A stretch of 64,000 nucleotides of DNA from Heterocephalus glaber (lineage: Eukaryota > Chordata > Mammalia > Rodentia > Bathyergidae). The notes beneath the pieces were generated by a model that ran no database searches, had not been told where the DNA came from, and saw only the letters and a list, made by a program, of their open reading frames with translations. The translations under genes and the position numbers were made by a program. The DNA lies in NCBI RefSeq assembly GCF_000247695.1, contig NW_004624747.1, positions 12,106,902 to 12,170,901 of the forward strand, written 5' to 3'. Positions 42,519 to 54,745 of the stretch are shown here, piece by piece. Within the stretch, counting starts at the first letter, position 1. Every line of letters starts with the position of its first letter.

Positions 42519-43578
42519 AATAATGCCCCAGTACCCCTCTTTCCTATGGAGCTACCTTCTCTTTGTCTCTCCAACCCACTCTCTAGCCCTTTCTACCTTT
42601 TCTACTCCCATGAACTCCCTGTACTCTGGCTTCTCACTGGGTGCAAACAACAGGGAGTCTCAAAGGAGATGAGAGGGAAGGAAGGAGGAGAGATTTGGGG
42701 CATTTGTTCCCCTGGCTGTCCCCCACAGGGTGCTCTTGGGCTGGCTGTGTCCCTCAGGAATTCACTTCTCTCCAGCAGCCTTCATCACACAACTCTCTGG
42801 GATGCTGATCACTCAGTCCCTTTTCAGGTCTGGAAAGGAAATACCCCTGCAGGGTCTATAAAAATAGTGCCTTTGTTCAGCCCCCCTCAAACGAGGCTAA
42901 TTTGAGTATGCCATTTCCTGCTGGGACCTTCATTCTACAACTATTTTCCATTTCAAACCAGCTTCTCCCATAAATTCTGGAGCCTCAGAGCTTCCTAAAT
43001 CCCTCTTTGCTTATAGGAACCATGCTCCTTTTCTGTCGCTGACAATAAAAATGGACAATAGTCAAAATGTCATTGGTCATTAGTCTTACATCCCCAGCTG
43101 GGCCAGGAATTAACTCTAATTGCTGGATTATGGGAAGCTGTAAGGGGTCTTAGGAGAGAAGAGGATGTTATATGATGAGGCACAGTCAAGGTTTAGGATC
43201 AGCTGGCACAGATGCACTTTAATATTTAAACCAACTGATTCATGCATAACAGTATGGACAGGCTGACTGTCCCCTTCCCTGGACAGAAGTGGATGCTGTC
43301 GAGATGGCTGGCTTGGGCTCTGGGATCAATGTGATCAGTGTTCTCCATGCAGTCACAGTGCCTAAAGAGGTCTAAGTGACTGCACAGTCAAGGCTGTGGA
43401 CTTCAGTGACCAGCAGAGGCAAACGAACAATTCTGTCACTGCAAGGAGGGGCCCACTGGGCCCACTGGGTAGCTGCAGGGAGGGTCTATAGGACAGCAAG
43501 AGATCTCTCAGATCACGGCTGCAAAATGGGTCACAGGTCCCCAGCAGATGGAGCGTTCAGAGGGACTGACTGGACCAC
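42519..43578. other. SVOP intron sequence, nothing recognised
   Basis: About 1 kb without recognised repeats or coding homology. Confidence 0.4.
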
Positions 43579-43594
43579 AAAAGCTTCAAGGCAG

Positions 43595-43670
43595 GGCTGG
43601 GGATTTAGCTCAGTGGTTCCACTGCCTGCCTTACAAGCTAAGGACCTGGGTTCAATCCCCGGTACCAAAA
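43595..43670 (+). mobile_element. ID SINE
   Basis: Perfect 16-base repeat AAAAGCTTCAAGGCAG at 43579-43594 and 43671-43686; antisense to SVOP. Confidence 0.93.
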
Positions 43671-43880
43671 AAAAGCTTCAAGGCAGCCCATAGGCCATGG
43701 AAGTGAACAAGAGGGGAGATCTTTGTCTCACAAGATCTGGGCCATTCTGGGGAAAAACAGGAACAGAGGGGATGTTATTGTGGGGGGTAGGAGTTTGGTC
43801 CATTCCAGGTACATCAGTGAACTCCAACTTTCAGATAAAAGCCATTTCTGGTTGAAGGAAGTTCCACCTGCCTGCTACCA

Positions 43881-43966
43881 ATTGGGGGGGTGGGGGTACC
43901 GGGGATCCAACTCAGGACCTTGCACTTATGAGGCAGGCACGGTGCCACTGAGCTAAATCCCTGGCC
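43881..43966 (-). mobile_element. ID SINE
   Basis: Flanking repeat CTGCTACCA at 43872-43880 and 43967-43975; ends about 230 bases from the SVOP exon at 44199. Confidence 0.9.
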
Positions 43967-44198
43967 CTGCTACCATTTTTTAAAGGGACAATTGATTAGA
44001 TTTTCTTGTCAGTTGAAGAATTTTTCCATATTGCAAAACAGTCAGGTCTGAATTTACATAACTGATCCATTTTAGTCTTTGTGAATTGAGTCTGTTATTT
44101 TTTTCTTCAACTCCCTTTTCCTTGTCCTGGCTCAGGACATCTGGGAGCTGCATGCCAGAGTCAACATTCTCTAGAGACCCAGCCACCCTTCTCCTTAC

Positions 44199-44262
44199 CT
44201 CAATCAGCAAAATACATTTGGCTCTGGCTTTCATGGGAAGAAACTCGGCATACAGTGTCACC
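44199..44262 (-). CDS. SVOP: SVOP coding exon, residues 193-214
   Basis: This 64-base exon supplies the last base of Ser193 after GCCCAG and then VTLYAEFLPMKARAKCILLIE before GTAAGG. It covers the end of helix 4 and the cytosolic E-x-x-P-x-x-x-R loop (EFLPMKAR), a hallmark of MFS sugar-porter-like proteins, and the start of helix 5. Confidence 0.96.
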
Positions 44263-44459
44263 CTGGGCAAACAAAGAGACAGGGGGTGAAGGTCAGGACT
44301 GGATGGGAAGACGGCTACAGGTTCCTGAATTTCTCTGACAACATTCCTACCAGAGTGATTGCTGGATTGCTTGCATCAGGATTTCCTGGGATGATGGCTA
44401 AATATACAGATCCTTGATCTTTAGAAACAAACTGTCAGGGATGGGGCCCTGACACGTGC

Positions 44460-44748
44460 TTTTTTTATTTTTGGTGTTGGGGATCGAACTCGGGACCGTG
44501 TACTTGTGAGGCAGGAGGTGGAAGCACTGAGCTATCTCCCTGGCCCAACACCTGCATTTTTTTTGTTGTTTGTTTTGGTACCGGGGATCGAACTCGGGTC
44601 CTTGCGCTTGCGCAGCAGGCAGAGAAACCACTGAGCTAAATCCCTGGCCCTATTTTTTTTTTTTTTTTTTTTGGTACTGGGGATCGAACTCAGGTCCTTG
44701 TGCTTGCAAGGCAGGCGACAGAACCACTGAGCTAAATCCCCAGCCCTT
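44460..44748 (-). mobile_element. Cluster of three ID SINEs
   Basis: Minus-strand IDs at about 44460-44546, 44562-44650 and 44651-44748. The 15-base repeat AACACCTGCATTTTT at 44547-44561 and 44749-44763 brackets the last two. Confidence 0.88.
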
Positions 44749-44763
44749 AACACCTGCATTTTT

Positions 44764-45295
44764 AACTAACTCTCCCAGTTAGTCTCAAAGTTCATAACTG
44801 CTTTTATTGAGCACTATCTCCAGCCAGTGAGTAGAGGGGGAAATAGAGTCCTGGCCTATGGGCAGCTCCTATCTAAAACAGTTCCCTTCCCCTCATGTTC
44901 TTAAATAGGCTTAAAGAGTACAGGCCTCTTTTTCTTCGGGATGTCCTCATCCTGGGTCTTTGGATATTTGGCCCTGTTTTCTGGGCAGGAACATCACAGA
45001 GATGATGCTTAGGTCTTCCGAGAGCATCACATCAAGGGCAAGTGATGTCATCCTGTCCCCTTACTGGGGACAATAATCTTCAGTGCTGGTCAAGTTGGTG
45101 TCTGACAGATTTTTCCACCCTAAATTATGATTTCTTTTCCATTTGTGTTTAATAAGTACTCTGTGGGGAACTATTCAGAGAAAATACCAATATCTGGTTC
45201 CCTGTGGAACTGCTACCCATCAGCTTTAGCCATTGGCTATTTCTGCCTAAATGAACTACCACTATGATGGTAACAAATGGTATTTGAAATTTTCT
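44764..45295. other. SVOP intron sequence, nothing recognised
   Basis: No repeat, RNA gene or coding match seen. Confidence 0.4.
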
Positions 45296-45525
45296 GGGGC
45301 TGTGAATGTAGCTCAGTGGCAGAGCACTTGTCTAGCAAGTGTGAGGCCTTGAATTTAATCCCTAGACCACAATACTGCTAAAAAGAAGGTAGGTGCCTCC
45401 CTCTAATTCTAGCACTTGGGAGGCTGAGGCAGGAGGATCTGAATTTGAGGGCAGCCTGGGCTACATAGTGAGTTCAAGGCCGGCCTGAACTACATAGTGA
45501 GACCCTGTCTAAAAAAAAATCAATC
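45296..45525 (+). mobile_element. Older ID followed by a B1-like SINE
   Basis: GGGGCTGTGAATGTAGCTCA to TTTAATCCCTAGACCACA, then TTCTAGCACTTGGGAGGCTG to GAGACCCTGTCTAAAAAAAA. Confidence 0.8.
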
Positions 45526-46079
45526 AATCAATTTCTGTCATTCAGTTTACATTTATTACTTAACAGCCTATGGTAAGGAAGAGGTTTCCCTCCTCGCCCT
45601 TGCCCATTTATTGATCCATTTAATCAGTATGGATTTGTAGATTCCTATTTTGTGCAGTGAGCTGTGACCCATTAGGATTTTGATTCTCAGACTGCCCCCA
45701 ATCTGGCCAGTGCCTCCTGTTGTCTTTCTGCCATGTCCCCATATCCTTGAGCTTTTCCTGCCTGCCCTGCCACAACAGGATGTCCGGCTAATCTCTTGGC
45801 TTCTTCCCCAACCCTGGAGTCAGTCACTTTTCATTCCCTCTGGTGGAGGATGGTACTTAGAAACCACAGTCAGAGTGTCCCATGTGCTCATCACTCATGG
45901 AGTGACACCACCCTTAGACACTCTCGGTGGACACAGCTGGGAAAGAGCTAGCTGTCTATCCAGTATCTGGTTACATAGTTACCCGTCTGTCATCTATTTG
46001 TCTACCTGTCCTCTAGCTAGCTATCATTTATCTATCATCTACCTACTCTATCTCTCTTTCTCTCCTTTTTTTTTCTTTC

Positions 46080-46202
46080 TTTTGTAGACAAGGTCTAAGT
46101 TGCTAAATTGCCCAGCAGACTGGGGTCAAACTTGGAATCCTCCTGCCTCAGCCTCCCAGAGTGCTGGGATTACAGGCATGCACCACGACTCCTGGCTTTT
46201 CT
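46080..46202 (-). mobile_element. B1-like SINE
   Basis: TTTTGTAGACAAGGTCTAAG to TTACAGGCATGCACCACG. Confidence 0.82.
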
Positions 46203-46234
46203 CTTTCCTTGCACATGTCATATTATCTATATTT

Positions 46235-46740
46235 ATTTCCTTTTTAAAATTGTTTATTGGTACATTTTAGGTGTACAATACAGTTACATTCATTATTGGG
46301 ATCTTGTACCTTTACATGAGTATCTTGGTTCTTATTTTTTCCCTATTTCCCTGCCCTCCCTTCTCTCCTCACCACCCTTCCCTATTTACAATGACTTTGT
46401 TTCCATTTTTTCCTTTTCTCATATTTTTCTTTTCCCTTCTTTCCTTTCCCCTTCCCCTCCCACTTCCCCTACTCCTTTAGACCTTTTCTTCCTATTTCAC
46501 ATTATCAATTATTCATTTTGATCCTTATTTACACTTTTAGTTTTTCACATCAGAGAAACTATTCAGTATTTACATGTGTCCTATTTATTTCACTTAAGAA
46601 TATCGCCTCATGTGCATCCATTAGCTATAAATGTCTCTAGTTTCTCTTTCTTTATGGCTGAGTAGTACTCCATTTTGTTAAAAAACCACGTCTTCTTGAT
46701 CCAGTCTCCAGTTGACAGGCACAGGAGTTACTATCCACAA
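46235..46740 (-). mobile_element. L1 3'-end fragment
   Basis: GTGTACAATACAGTTACATT near the tail side and TTTATGGCTGAGTAGTACTC, GCATCCATTAGCTATAAATG are antisense L1 ORF2/3'UTR words; a C/T-rich stretch lies between. Confidence 0.7.
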
Positions 46741-47436
46741 TTCATCAGTCAAAGTGAATGGTAGAACTAGGCTTAATGATGCACTGCAAAATAGGCCACA
46801 AAGTTGGACAGCACAGTCGGCAACAATTTCCAGCTAACCAGGGACAAATCTTTCCCTTGACCCCACTCTTGAGCTCTGGTGTGATCAGGGTGAGACCAGA
46901 CTTTGCCTGAAGCCATGTTCTTGCAGAATTGTTTCCCTTTATCTTTCTTGCTTTTTTCCCTCTTTTACAGGTTCCTCCCACAGAAAGTTTCTTGTACTAG
47001 AATCTCTGCCTCAGGCCCTGTCTGTTCTGTGAACTCGCCCTACGACACCTGTCCCTGCAGAGCATCTCACTTGTTCAGAGCTGGCCTTGCCCGTGCCACT
47101 GAGAGTCAGACAGGGCTGGGCTGTTGCCAGTTAGAAGTCTCTCCCGGGTTCTGATCAAAGGCACCTCTGTCCAGAGTGCATAGAGTTCTCCGGAGCCTTG
47201 GAGGCAAGGTTAGGAGTTTTGGAGATCAGACAGATTCTTTAGAGAACAGGAGGAAGAAAAAGCAAATGCGCTGGAATCTCACCTCACAGTGTAGGCGTTT
47301 CAGTATACTCCACTTTTCTGAATGCGTTCATCTCAATTTCTCCATCTTTCTCTGAACCCCTAGCTAAGCTCATATTCAAGAATTATGAACCTGTTATTTG
47401 TTTTGTAAATAAATTTCTTCTCTCTGTCTGTCTCTC

Positions 47437-47510
47437 TCTCTTGCTGGGGATTGAACCCTCAAACATACTAGAAATGTGCTTTACCACTGAGCTACAACTC
47501 CAGCCCTTCC
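47437..47510 (-). mobile_element. Older ID-like SINE
   Basis: GCTGGGGATTGAACCCTCAA to GAGCTACAACTCCAGCCC. Confidence 0.75.
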
Positions 47511-47569
47511 ATGCCTATTTATAAGCCTCTTGTGTGGATATATTCCATCACATGAATGACCATCGTTTC

Positions 47570-47690
47570 CTTAATAACAGCCACCTTTGGGTGAGAATCT
47601 ACTGTGTGCCTAACACTGATCCAGATGTTTTACATGGATTATTCAGTAAACAGTGAAACTGAATGGGGTAGGTAATTACAATTCCCACCT
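47570..47690 (+). repeat. MIR fragment
   Basis: CTACTGTGTGCCTAACACTG, TTTTACATGGATTATTCAG and GGTAGGTAATTACAATTCCC. Confidence 0.55.
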
Positions 47691-48004
47691 CGCGTGTCCA
47701 TGTGTGTGTGTGTTCTGAATATCTTTAATCCACATTTCCACATCTGTGTCTAAGTCAAGGAAATTGTTAATTGATCAGGACAGTACATCTATTAAGTTAG
47801 GAAGTAGGAGAGTTAACATTTTTAACCCAGTTCTGTCTTCACTATGTACCCTACCAATCATTCCCCTATTTGCATGGTTTCACAGTTATAAACAATTCCT
47901 TAAACACCTTTATGCCGAAATATTATTTTAAAAATATGGTTTGTATAGGATACTCCCCTACATAGAATATGAGTCAGAAAATGCTTATTTTAAGACTTTT
48001 GGTA

Positions 48005-48347
48005 TATATTGCTTGTGATAGTCTTGATTATCAACCTGATTGCTTGAGAGCTGCCTTGGAAATGAGTGAAGCACACGTCCTGTGTGAGGGTGAGTCATGA
48101 GAATATGACCTTGGGGACTACCTGGTCCTTGGCCCTTTCTTTCTTGCTCTCCCCTGGCTCTGCTTCCTAGCCGCCATGAATTGAGCGGCTGTCTTCTTCC
48201 ATCCTCTTCTGCCATGATGTTTCTGCCTTGGCGCCAGCTGACTATGGACTGAACCTTCTAAAACTATGAGCCAAAATAAATCTTTTCTTCTAAATTGTGT
48301 GTGAGGTGTTTTGTCCCAGCAATGCAATGACAAGATGGCTAATACAC
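48005..48347 (+). mobile_element. URR1-like rodent repeat
   Basis: TAGTCTTGATTATCAACCTG, GCCATGATGTTTCTGCCTTG, GCGCCAGCTGACTATGGAC and GAGCCAAAATAAATC match a rodent hAT-class repeat as I remember it. A second copy is at 59285-59610. Confidence 0.55.
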
Positions 48348-49354
48348 CCCCCCACCCCGACCTGTTCTCATTTATATACCTTCCAAGACTTCTCTCAACA
48401 GAAACCATGAGGAGTCTCATATTAACTCAGCTCCAAGAATTGAAAACAAGTTTAAAAGATTGTGGTGACTTCTCTGAAATTTTATTCTGCCTTCCAAGAG
48501 ATATGCTTATATATTTTTAATCAAAAATACTAAAATGAGAAGCATGTTCACCAAATCAAAGCCAAACTATTATCCATGCAAAAAATGTGCAGTAATATAT
48601 TTCAAGGGAAAATTTATTCCTGTCTTTAGATGTCAAGGATTTGTTTTTATACTCTGTAGCATGAAGTCTTTTTGTTCTTTCCCTCTTTATTTCATTATTA
48701 TGTTTTGTTGCCCAGCAGTACCTGAATGCACTGTCATTGTTGCATAATTTAGGGGTACAGAAGTCGAAAGCATGTGATGTTCCTTCCTCTCCTTTATTAC
48801 CTCACTTCACCTGCCCCCCAGAAGCTGCTACATCAGCAGTCTGCTACCTTCCAGCCCTTTCTCTATAAACAAATGAAGGAATAAATCCAAGCAACATGTT
48901 AGTTATTTTTTCTCTTTCCTTTTCTTCCCTCCCTCCCTCCCACCTTTGTTCCTTCCTTTCCTCACTCTCCCGCTTGCTTCCCACTCCTCCATCTTTCTCT
49001 TCCCGGGTGCGGCACACCACCAGTATCGCATGTGCAGACATGGTCATTCTTACCCCTTCCACACATGCCAGCCCAATCCCTGCAACTCTTCGCTGGGGGT
49101 TTTCTCTGGTTACTAAAACTTATTTTTCCAACTTGTGAAGCAGGCCAAAAGTGCCAAAGAATTTTAACTTCCCAGAAGCCACCTTTGGCAAACAATAATG
49201 CCCTCGTCCTCTGAGCGGTACAACTGGGAGTATATGCTGCAGCATGTCAGAGTAAGCCACTTGCCCTTGAAGCTCTGAGTCAGAATCGGTTTTCAATAAG
49301 ACAATTTAGAAATCATTCCATATTAGTTTAGGTAGAGCCGCTGTATTAATATTT

Positions 49355-49433
49355 TGCAGTGCGGGGTATGGGACCCAGGGCCTCCTGCATGCTAGGCAAG
49401 TGCTTTATCACTAAGCCGCAACCCCAGCCCCTT
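49355..49433 (-). mobile_element. Older ID-like SINE
   Basis: GTGCGGGGTATGGGACCCAG to ACTAAGCCGCAACCCCAGCC. Confidence 0.7.
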
Positions 49434-49937
49434 ACTGCATTCTTTTTAACAGCTGCCTAATCCACCTCATGTGGGGATATCACTGTTTATCCACCTTCTG
49501 CTGTTTAATACTTAGGCTGTTTTCAATTTCTTGTTTTTGCGATCTATGCCATAAGAAACATCTTTTCCTGTAATTGTTGTGCCCTATATTTGGCTGTTAT
49601 TTATAGCAGTTCATTAGGAAAATGAGCTGCTTAATCTCCAACAAAGTATGGTGATTATTATTATCACAATGACAAAAGAATGAGCAATGAAATTAACAGT
49701 GCCAAGAAGCAGCTGATTCTGGCATAAATAAATCCCATTGCAAACAATCAGACTGACAAGACTGGGCAATTAGAGATTTGCCATTTGGATCACATGCTTG
49801 GAGAGAAATGATTTGCGGTCTTTATCTGGCATTTCTTTGGAGGAAAGAACAGAGGTAGGACAGGTTTGTGGGCCAATCTGATAAACATTCTGAGGCAGGT
49901 GTCAAGGTCAAACAAGTGGGCGGCTATGTGGGTTATT

Positions 49938-50016
49938 TAATTTATGTGTTGCTGGGAATGGAACCCAGGGCCTTGTGCATGCTAAGCACATGCTCCACCA
50001 TCATGCTGGGCTCCCA
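49938..50016 (-). mobile_element. Older ID-like SINE
   Basis: TTATGTGTTGCTGGGAATGG to the diverged GCTGGGCTCCCAGCCT. Confidence 0.6.
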
Positions 50017-50135
50017 GCCTGGGGCAGTTACCTTTAAGAGGAGCTAAAGCATGAGCAGGGTGCCATGGGATGGGGCTCTGTTGAAGCACACAGTGCCCTC
50101 TACTGGAAATAAAAAGCTATAGCCCCAGTGGCAAC

Positions 50136-50229
50136 CTTTTTTTTTTTTTTTTTTTGGTACCAGAGATGGGACTCTGGTCCTTGCACTTGCTCAGCAGGCG
50201 GCGAAACCACTGAGCTAAATCCCCGACCC
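50136..50229 (-). mobile_element. ID SINE
   Basis: T run then GGTACCAGAGATGGGACTCT to GAGCTAAATCCCCGACCC; the target repeat is not clear. Confidence 0.88.
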
Positions 50230-50319
50230 TCTACCTACGTTTTGCTTATTTTTATGAGAAAATATTTGCAATTAGAGGTGATTATCACGAGGGGGTATGC
50301 TTATTAACATTCCCTAAAA

Positions 50320-50404
50320 GGGCTGGGGATTAGGCTCAGTGGTTCCACTGCCTGCCTCAAAAGTGCAAGATCCGGAGTTCGATCCCTGGTACCAAAAAAA
50401 GAGA
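50320..50404 (+). mobile_element. ID SINE
   Basis: AACATTCCCTAAAA at 50306-50319 and AACATTTCCTAAAA at 50405-50418, one mismatch; antisense to SVOP. Confidence 0.92.
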
Positions 50405-50496
50405 AACATTTCCTAAAACAAAAATGTCTTGTTACAATGATAAAACACGAGGCTTTTTAATGTCTCTTGCTTGAATTAAAGCCTATTCACTTTTTG

Positions 50497-50585
50497 TTGT
50501 TATTTTGTTTCGGGGCTAGAGATTAAACCCAGGGTCCAGTACATGCTGGGCAAGCACTTTACCACAGAGCTACGCCCCCAGCCAA
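50497..50585 (-). mobile_element. Older ID-like SINE
   Basis: TTTCGGGGCTAGAGATTAAA to AGCTACGCCCCCAGCC. Confidence 0.72.
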
Positions 50586-50943
50586 GTCCAGTCTTTCCTG
50601 ATGCAAACTTCATAGGCAAAAAGTGAAATCATTTGTTGTCCTAAATGTGACTCCTCTTACCTGCCTTAGAGAGAGTAGAAACTTTCCAAGCACCACCAGC
50701 CCAACAGCCCCCAAATCAGAACCAGGAACCAGTGGGCATGAGTGGCTTCCCAAGATCTTCTTACTCTACATGCTCACAAGCCTTTTGTGGTATTTGTTCA
50801 GCATCACCAGTGCTTTGGCATCAGACAGATCTGGATTTGAACCCAGTTGTGTCTGGCCTGCAAAAATTGCCCCAGTGTCTCCCCGTGCTGTGCCTGTGCT
50901 GCTTTGCAGTGTGACTTGGCAGCTATTCCTGTTAAGTCTATTT

Positions 50944-51024
50944 CAGGGCTGAGGATGTAGCTCAGTGGTACAGTGTTTGCCTAGCAAGTACAAGGCCCTG
51001 GGTTCCACCCCCAGCACCACCATC
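50944..51024 (+). mobile_element. Older ID-like SINE
   Basis: AGGGCTGAGGATGTAGCTCA to TTCCACCCCCAGCACCACC. Confidence 0.78.
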
Positions 51025-51285
51025 TCATCACTACACGCACGGCCCTTTCTCCCACTCTGGACCCTGGGCTGGCCTGTGAGACTTGGAGCCGGAGAATGTA
51101 GCAGAAGTGACTTGCAGGTTGTAAGCTTTAGCTGCAAGAGGCTTTGTCGCTTCTGATTGCTGTCTTAGATACCTGCCCAGGTGCCCGTGGCCATGACCAG
51201 GTGTGTAGATGGGAGGCTGAGAGGACCATGGAGCATAGCAAAGTCAGGTGTGGCCTTGCTACTAACCAGCTCCCAGGTAATCTAC

Positions 51286-51800
51286 TGTTGGGAGCAATAG
51301 TACATAATTTTAGGGAAAAATCATTTGGTTAGTCCTAGTTCTTCCGCCTACAGGCCAGCTATAGCATTCCATTTTGGCCTCTGGTCACCACTGAGACCTC
51401 AGTGATCCCGTGATGCCGTGATGCTCCAGGGCAAGACCACACCTGTGGGAGACTCCCGGGGAGGAACCAAATCTTTATCTGCATAGTTCCTCATTGTTCT
51501 TAGATTTCCACTGCTCCCCAGTCATTTGTTACACTTTGTTTATCCCAATGTACTGAACTCTCTGCCAGTCATTTGTTACATTTGTTTCTCCCGATGTACT
51601 GAGTACTGAATAAAAGGTGGAGCAAGCTCAGGGGCTTTCGTCTTTATTGCCCAGAGCAGCACTGATCAGGCCCAAAGCTCAGCTTCTTCCTAGTCTCATT
51701 TTCTACCTTTCCTGTAATTCGCCCTCTGCTGCCCTGGCTCGGAGGAGACTAGGACTTACTGCAGAGGTTCTAGTAACGTCCCCTTTCCCTGTTCCCTACA
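51286..51800 (+). mobile_element. Solo LTR (ERVK-like), 515 bases, 6-base duplication
   Basis: Begins TGTTGGGAGCAATAG and ends TTCCCTACA. A perfect ATCTAC flanks it at 51280-51285 and 51801-51806, the duplication length made by betaretrovirus-like (class II) integrases. GAATAAAAGG near 51608 may serve as the TATA-like or polyA element. A 42-base segment is tandemly repeated just before it. No internal retroviral genes. Confidence 0.9.
51519..51606 (+). repeat. Tandem duplication inside the solo LTR
   Basis: CAGTCATTTGTTACACTTTG… (51519-51560) is repeated with a few changes at 51566-51606, both ending near TGTACTGA. Confidence 0.92.
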
Positions 51801-51902
51801 ATCTACCAGCTGACTGAAGACTTGTGAGCAAGCCCGGCTCAGACTGGCAGAACCATCAAACTGCCTAAGTGCAGAATTGTGAGTTAAACAAATCATTGAT
51901 GT

Positions 51903-52030
51903 TTCGTTTGTTTGTTCATTTGTTTTTGAGACAGAGTCTCAGGGTGTTGCTCAAACTGACCTGAAACTCATGACCCTCCCACCTCAGCCTCCCAAAGAGC
52001 TGGGATTATAGGCCTGTCCTTGGCTAATGG
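51903..52030 (-). mobile_element. B1-like SINE
   Basis: TTTTTGAGACAGAGTCTCAG to GGGATTATAGGCCTGTCC. Confidence 0.82.
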
Positions 52031-52104
52031 GCTAATTGTTGTTTTTAAACCACGAATGTTGGAGTGATTTGTTACAAACCAAATGCTAACCCTACACTTA
52101 ATAA

Positions 52105-52265
52105 GTATCTGACTTTTAAGCAACCCACTTTATGAGCTCTGAACTTCAGTTTTCTCATTCATCAAATGAGAATAACAGCGTTGCCGATGGAGCAAATGAG
52201 GGAGTAGTATGAGAACTAAGCATAGTACCCAGCACTTGGTAAGCACTCAACTATCATTATCAGCA
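52105..52265 (+). repeat. MIR element
   Basis: TCTGACTTTTAAGCAACCCA, TTTTCTCATTCATCAAATGA and CAGCACTTGGTAAGCACTCA. Confidence 0.65.
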
Positions 52266-52444
52266 TCATCACTACTGATGTTGTTGTTATTGTTGTTCTC
52301 ATTAGCAAGAACCATGTGATTACCTACTTTGGGAGGAAGGAAGAAATACAGGGAGAAGAGGGATACGGGCAGAGGAATGAACTCCTTATTAATACTATAA
52401 TTTGCATTTATACCCAAACCTCAGACGTCTTTTACATCATTGTT

Positions 52445-52760
52445 ACAGTCTGGAAGTGATTTGAGTGTGTCCCTCCAAGGTTTCACGTGTCGACATTTCA
52501 TTCCCACTGTGAGATACTGATGCAACAGGGGCTTTGAGGCTGCTTTTGCTAAAAGCACTGACTTCACTTGGGCCTCAAGAAGCCCTATGGGCACCTAAAA
52601 GGATAGAAATTTGGCATCCCTGCCTTTATTTTGCAGCTGTCTCATTTCTACCTTAAACTTTGGATCGGATTCCTGCTTAACTCTGCTCATAGACATGTTA
52701 ATCATTCAAGGAGTGTTCATCTAAGGTTGCTAATCCTCCCTCTCCAAGGCTAAAGACAGG
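52445..52760 (+). mobile_element. Old LTR-like repeat, copy B
   Basis: Homologous to 31420-31700 over GCTTTTGCTAAAA and ATAGACATGTTAATCATTCA; begins with CTGGAAGTGATTTGAGTGTG. Confidence 0.45.
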
Positions 52761-53806
52761 AAGATATTTGGAAATCACCGAGATATTTTCAAGATTTCAG
52801 GAATGGTGAGCCCGGTGATGAGGCTGCCCTCCCCCCAAAGTGGGAGCAATTACCCCATGACAGGACCGAGGATATCCTCCCAAGGCAGGATAGAAGAAAT
52901 AAAAACACGCAGTAGGGAGACAAGGAATTATATAAACTTTAAAATTGTATTTTTAAGTAAACTGCAGCTTCAAGACAGAATCAAAGTCACCCAAGATTAT
53001 GATGCCTTGGAACTTTTTTCTTCCATGTTCCTCACTCCCAAATTTCTAAGAGTCTTAAAGATACAGGTTCATAAATTCAGCCTGTGCTCTCCTTCCCTGC
53101 TATTAATCCAGACCTTCCAAGACTTTCACTCTCCAAGAAACAGTACCATTAATTGGGTACGGTTTCTCCACACTTCAAACACATAGGGTTTGCCTCATAA
53201 TCTACTTGATAGCACCAGTTTTTGCTGTAATCTACTAACAGGCAAACTGATCTTAAGGAAACACTGGGTAAATTATAAATAACTCAAAAAACAAATATCC
53301 CAGATCATCTGTCTTGAGGAGCACATAAATACCCCAACCTCAGACTTTAAGGTGCCTGACCCTGAGCGCCCACACTATTTCCTAAGCATGTAGCTCTTTG
53401 ATTCTGTGAAGTGAATCTCCCTACACCTCTCACTGACAAGTTCTGCTATTCTTCTCCATGGTGAGTCAAGAAAACTACTCCATCTTGACAAGGGGTGAAG
53501 CTGAGGTCCCCACCTGCTCCTTGGGAGGACTTCCTCAGGCTCCTTTCCCCTAAGCAGGTACAGTCATCTCATGATGGGAACCAACTGCCCCCCCGAGCAG
53601 CAACGACTTCTCTGGAGCAGGATCTTGGAGAGGAGATCACAGTTTGATCAAGATTACTTGACCATGCATACCTTTTGCTCCCCTGCCCTAATTCTTCTCT
53701 CCTTAACCCTGAAGTTCTTGTCAGTACAAGAAGACAGGATAGAGGATGCTTGGTTTCCCTTGTGTTCCTAGTTTGGGTATATTTAATCATTCCTTTCCTG
53801 CTTTTT

Positions 53807-53884
53807 TTTTGGTACCGGGGATCGAACTTGGGACCTTGTGCTTTCCAGGCAGGCGACAGAACCACTGAGCTAAATCCCCAGCTA
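53807..53884 (-). mobile_element. ID SINE
   Basis: GGTACCGGGGATCGAACTTG to GAGCTAAATCCCCAGC; CTGCTTTTT is found on both sides. Confidence 0.88.
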
Positions 53885-54184
53885 CTGCTTTTTCACTTTC
53901 ACTTTTTCTATTTGATTTTTGAGGGAAGTGGCTGGACCTGTCATACTGTGACTCCCTGAGGTTGGGTCCCCCTGACCTTGGGCTCCAGTAATATTAAAAG
54001 TGGGGAAACTTAGTCTAACAATAGTGTTTAGAGGTAGGACCTTTGGGGGGATTAGGAGTAAGTAAGGCCACCAGGCTGGAGCCTCTGTGATTGAATCCTG
54101 GTGGCTTTATTAGAAGAGAGAGAAAGACTAGAGAACACCCACAATTGTCCCATCTCTTGCCACATGATACCCAGTGCCACCACA

Positions 54185-54545
54185 GGACTTTGATGGAAGA
54201 AGGGCATCTCCAATGCTGCTATACCACACTTAGGCAGATTCCCAAAAGAACTAAGGACTACATACTATTTAGTGATACCTGGATATCTATGTTTATACTG
54301 TAGCAGTGCAATTCGAAACAGCTCAGCTGTGTAAAAAGCTTAGATGCTCACCGATAGGTGAATGGACAAAAGAAATGTGGTACATATACACAGTGGAATA
54401 TTACTCACTATAAAAAGAATGAAATTATGTCATTTGCAGGAAAATGGATGGAACTAGAAACCATCATGTTAAGTACATTAGACTCAGAAAGTTAGATATT
54501 GCATGATTTCTCTTATATGAGAAACATAAATACATAAATTAATAA
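54185..54545 (+). mobile_element. L1 3'-terminal fragment
   Basis: GTGGTACATATACACAGTGG, AATATTACTCACTATAAAAA and GGAAAATGGATGGAACTAGA are L1 ORF2 3'-end words in sense orientation. It is 5' truncated and has no intact ORF. Confidence 0.85.
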
Positions 54546-54705
54546 AGAACTAGAGAAAGGGAAGGAAACCAGGAGGTAAACTTCTGGAGATGGGGAAGGA
54601 AGCAAGAAGGAGGAGGAGGAAAGGAAGAGGGAAGTGATGGTGTTGAAATTGATAAAAGATATGTTAAATGCATGTACCAACTTCCCAAAACAAACCCCAC
54701 TATTA

Positions 54706-54710
54706 TTCAT

Positions 54711-54745
<35 letters not shown>

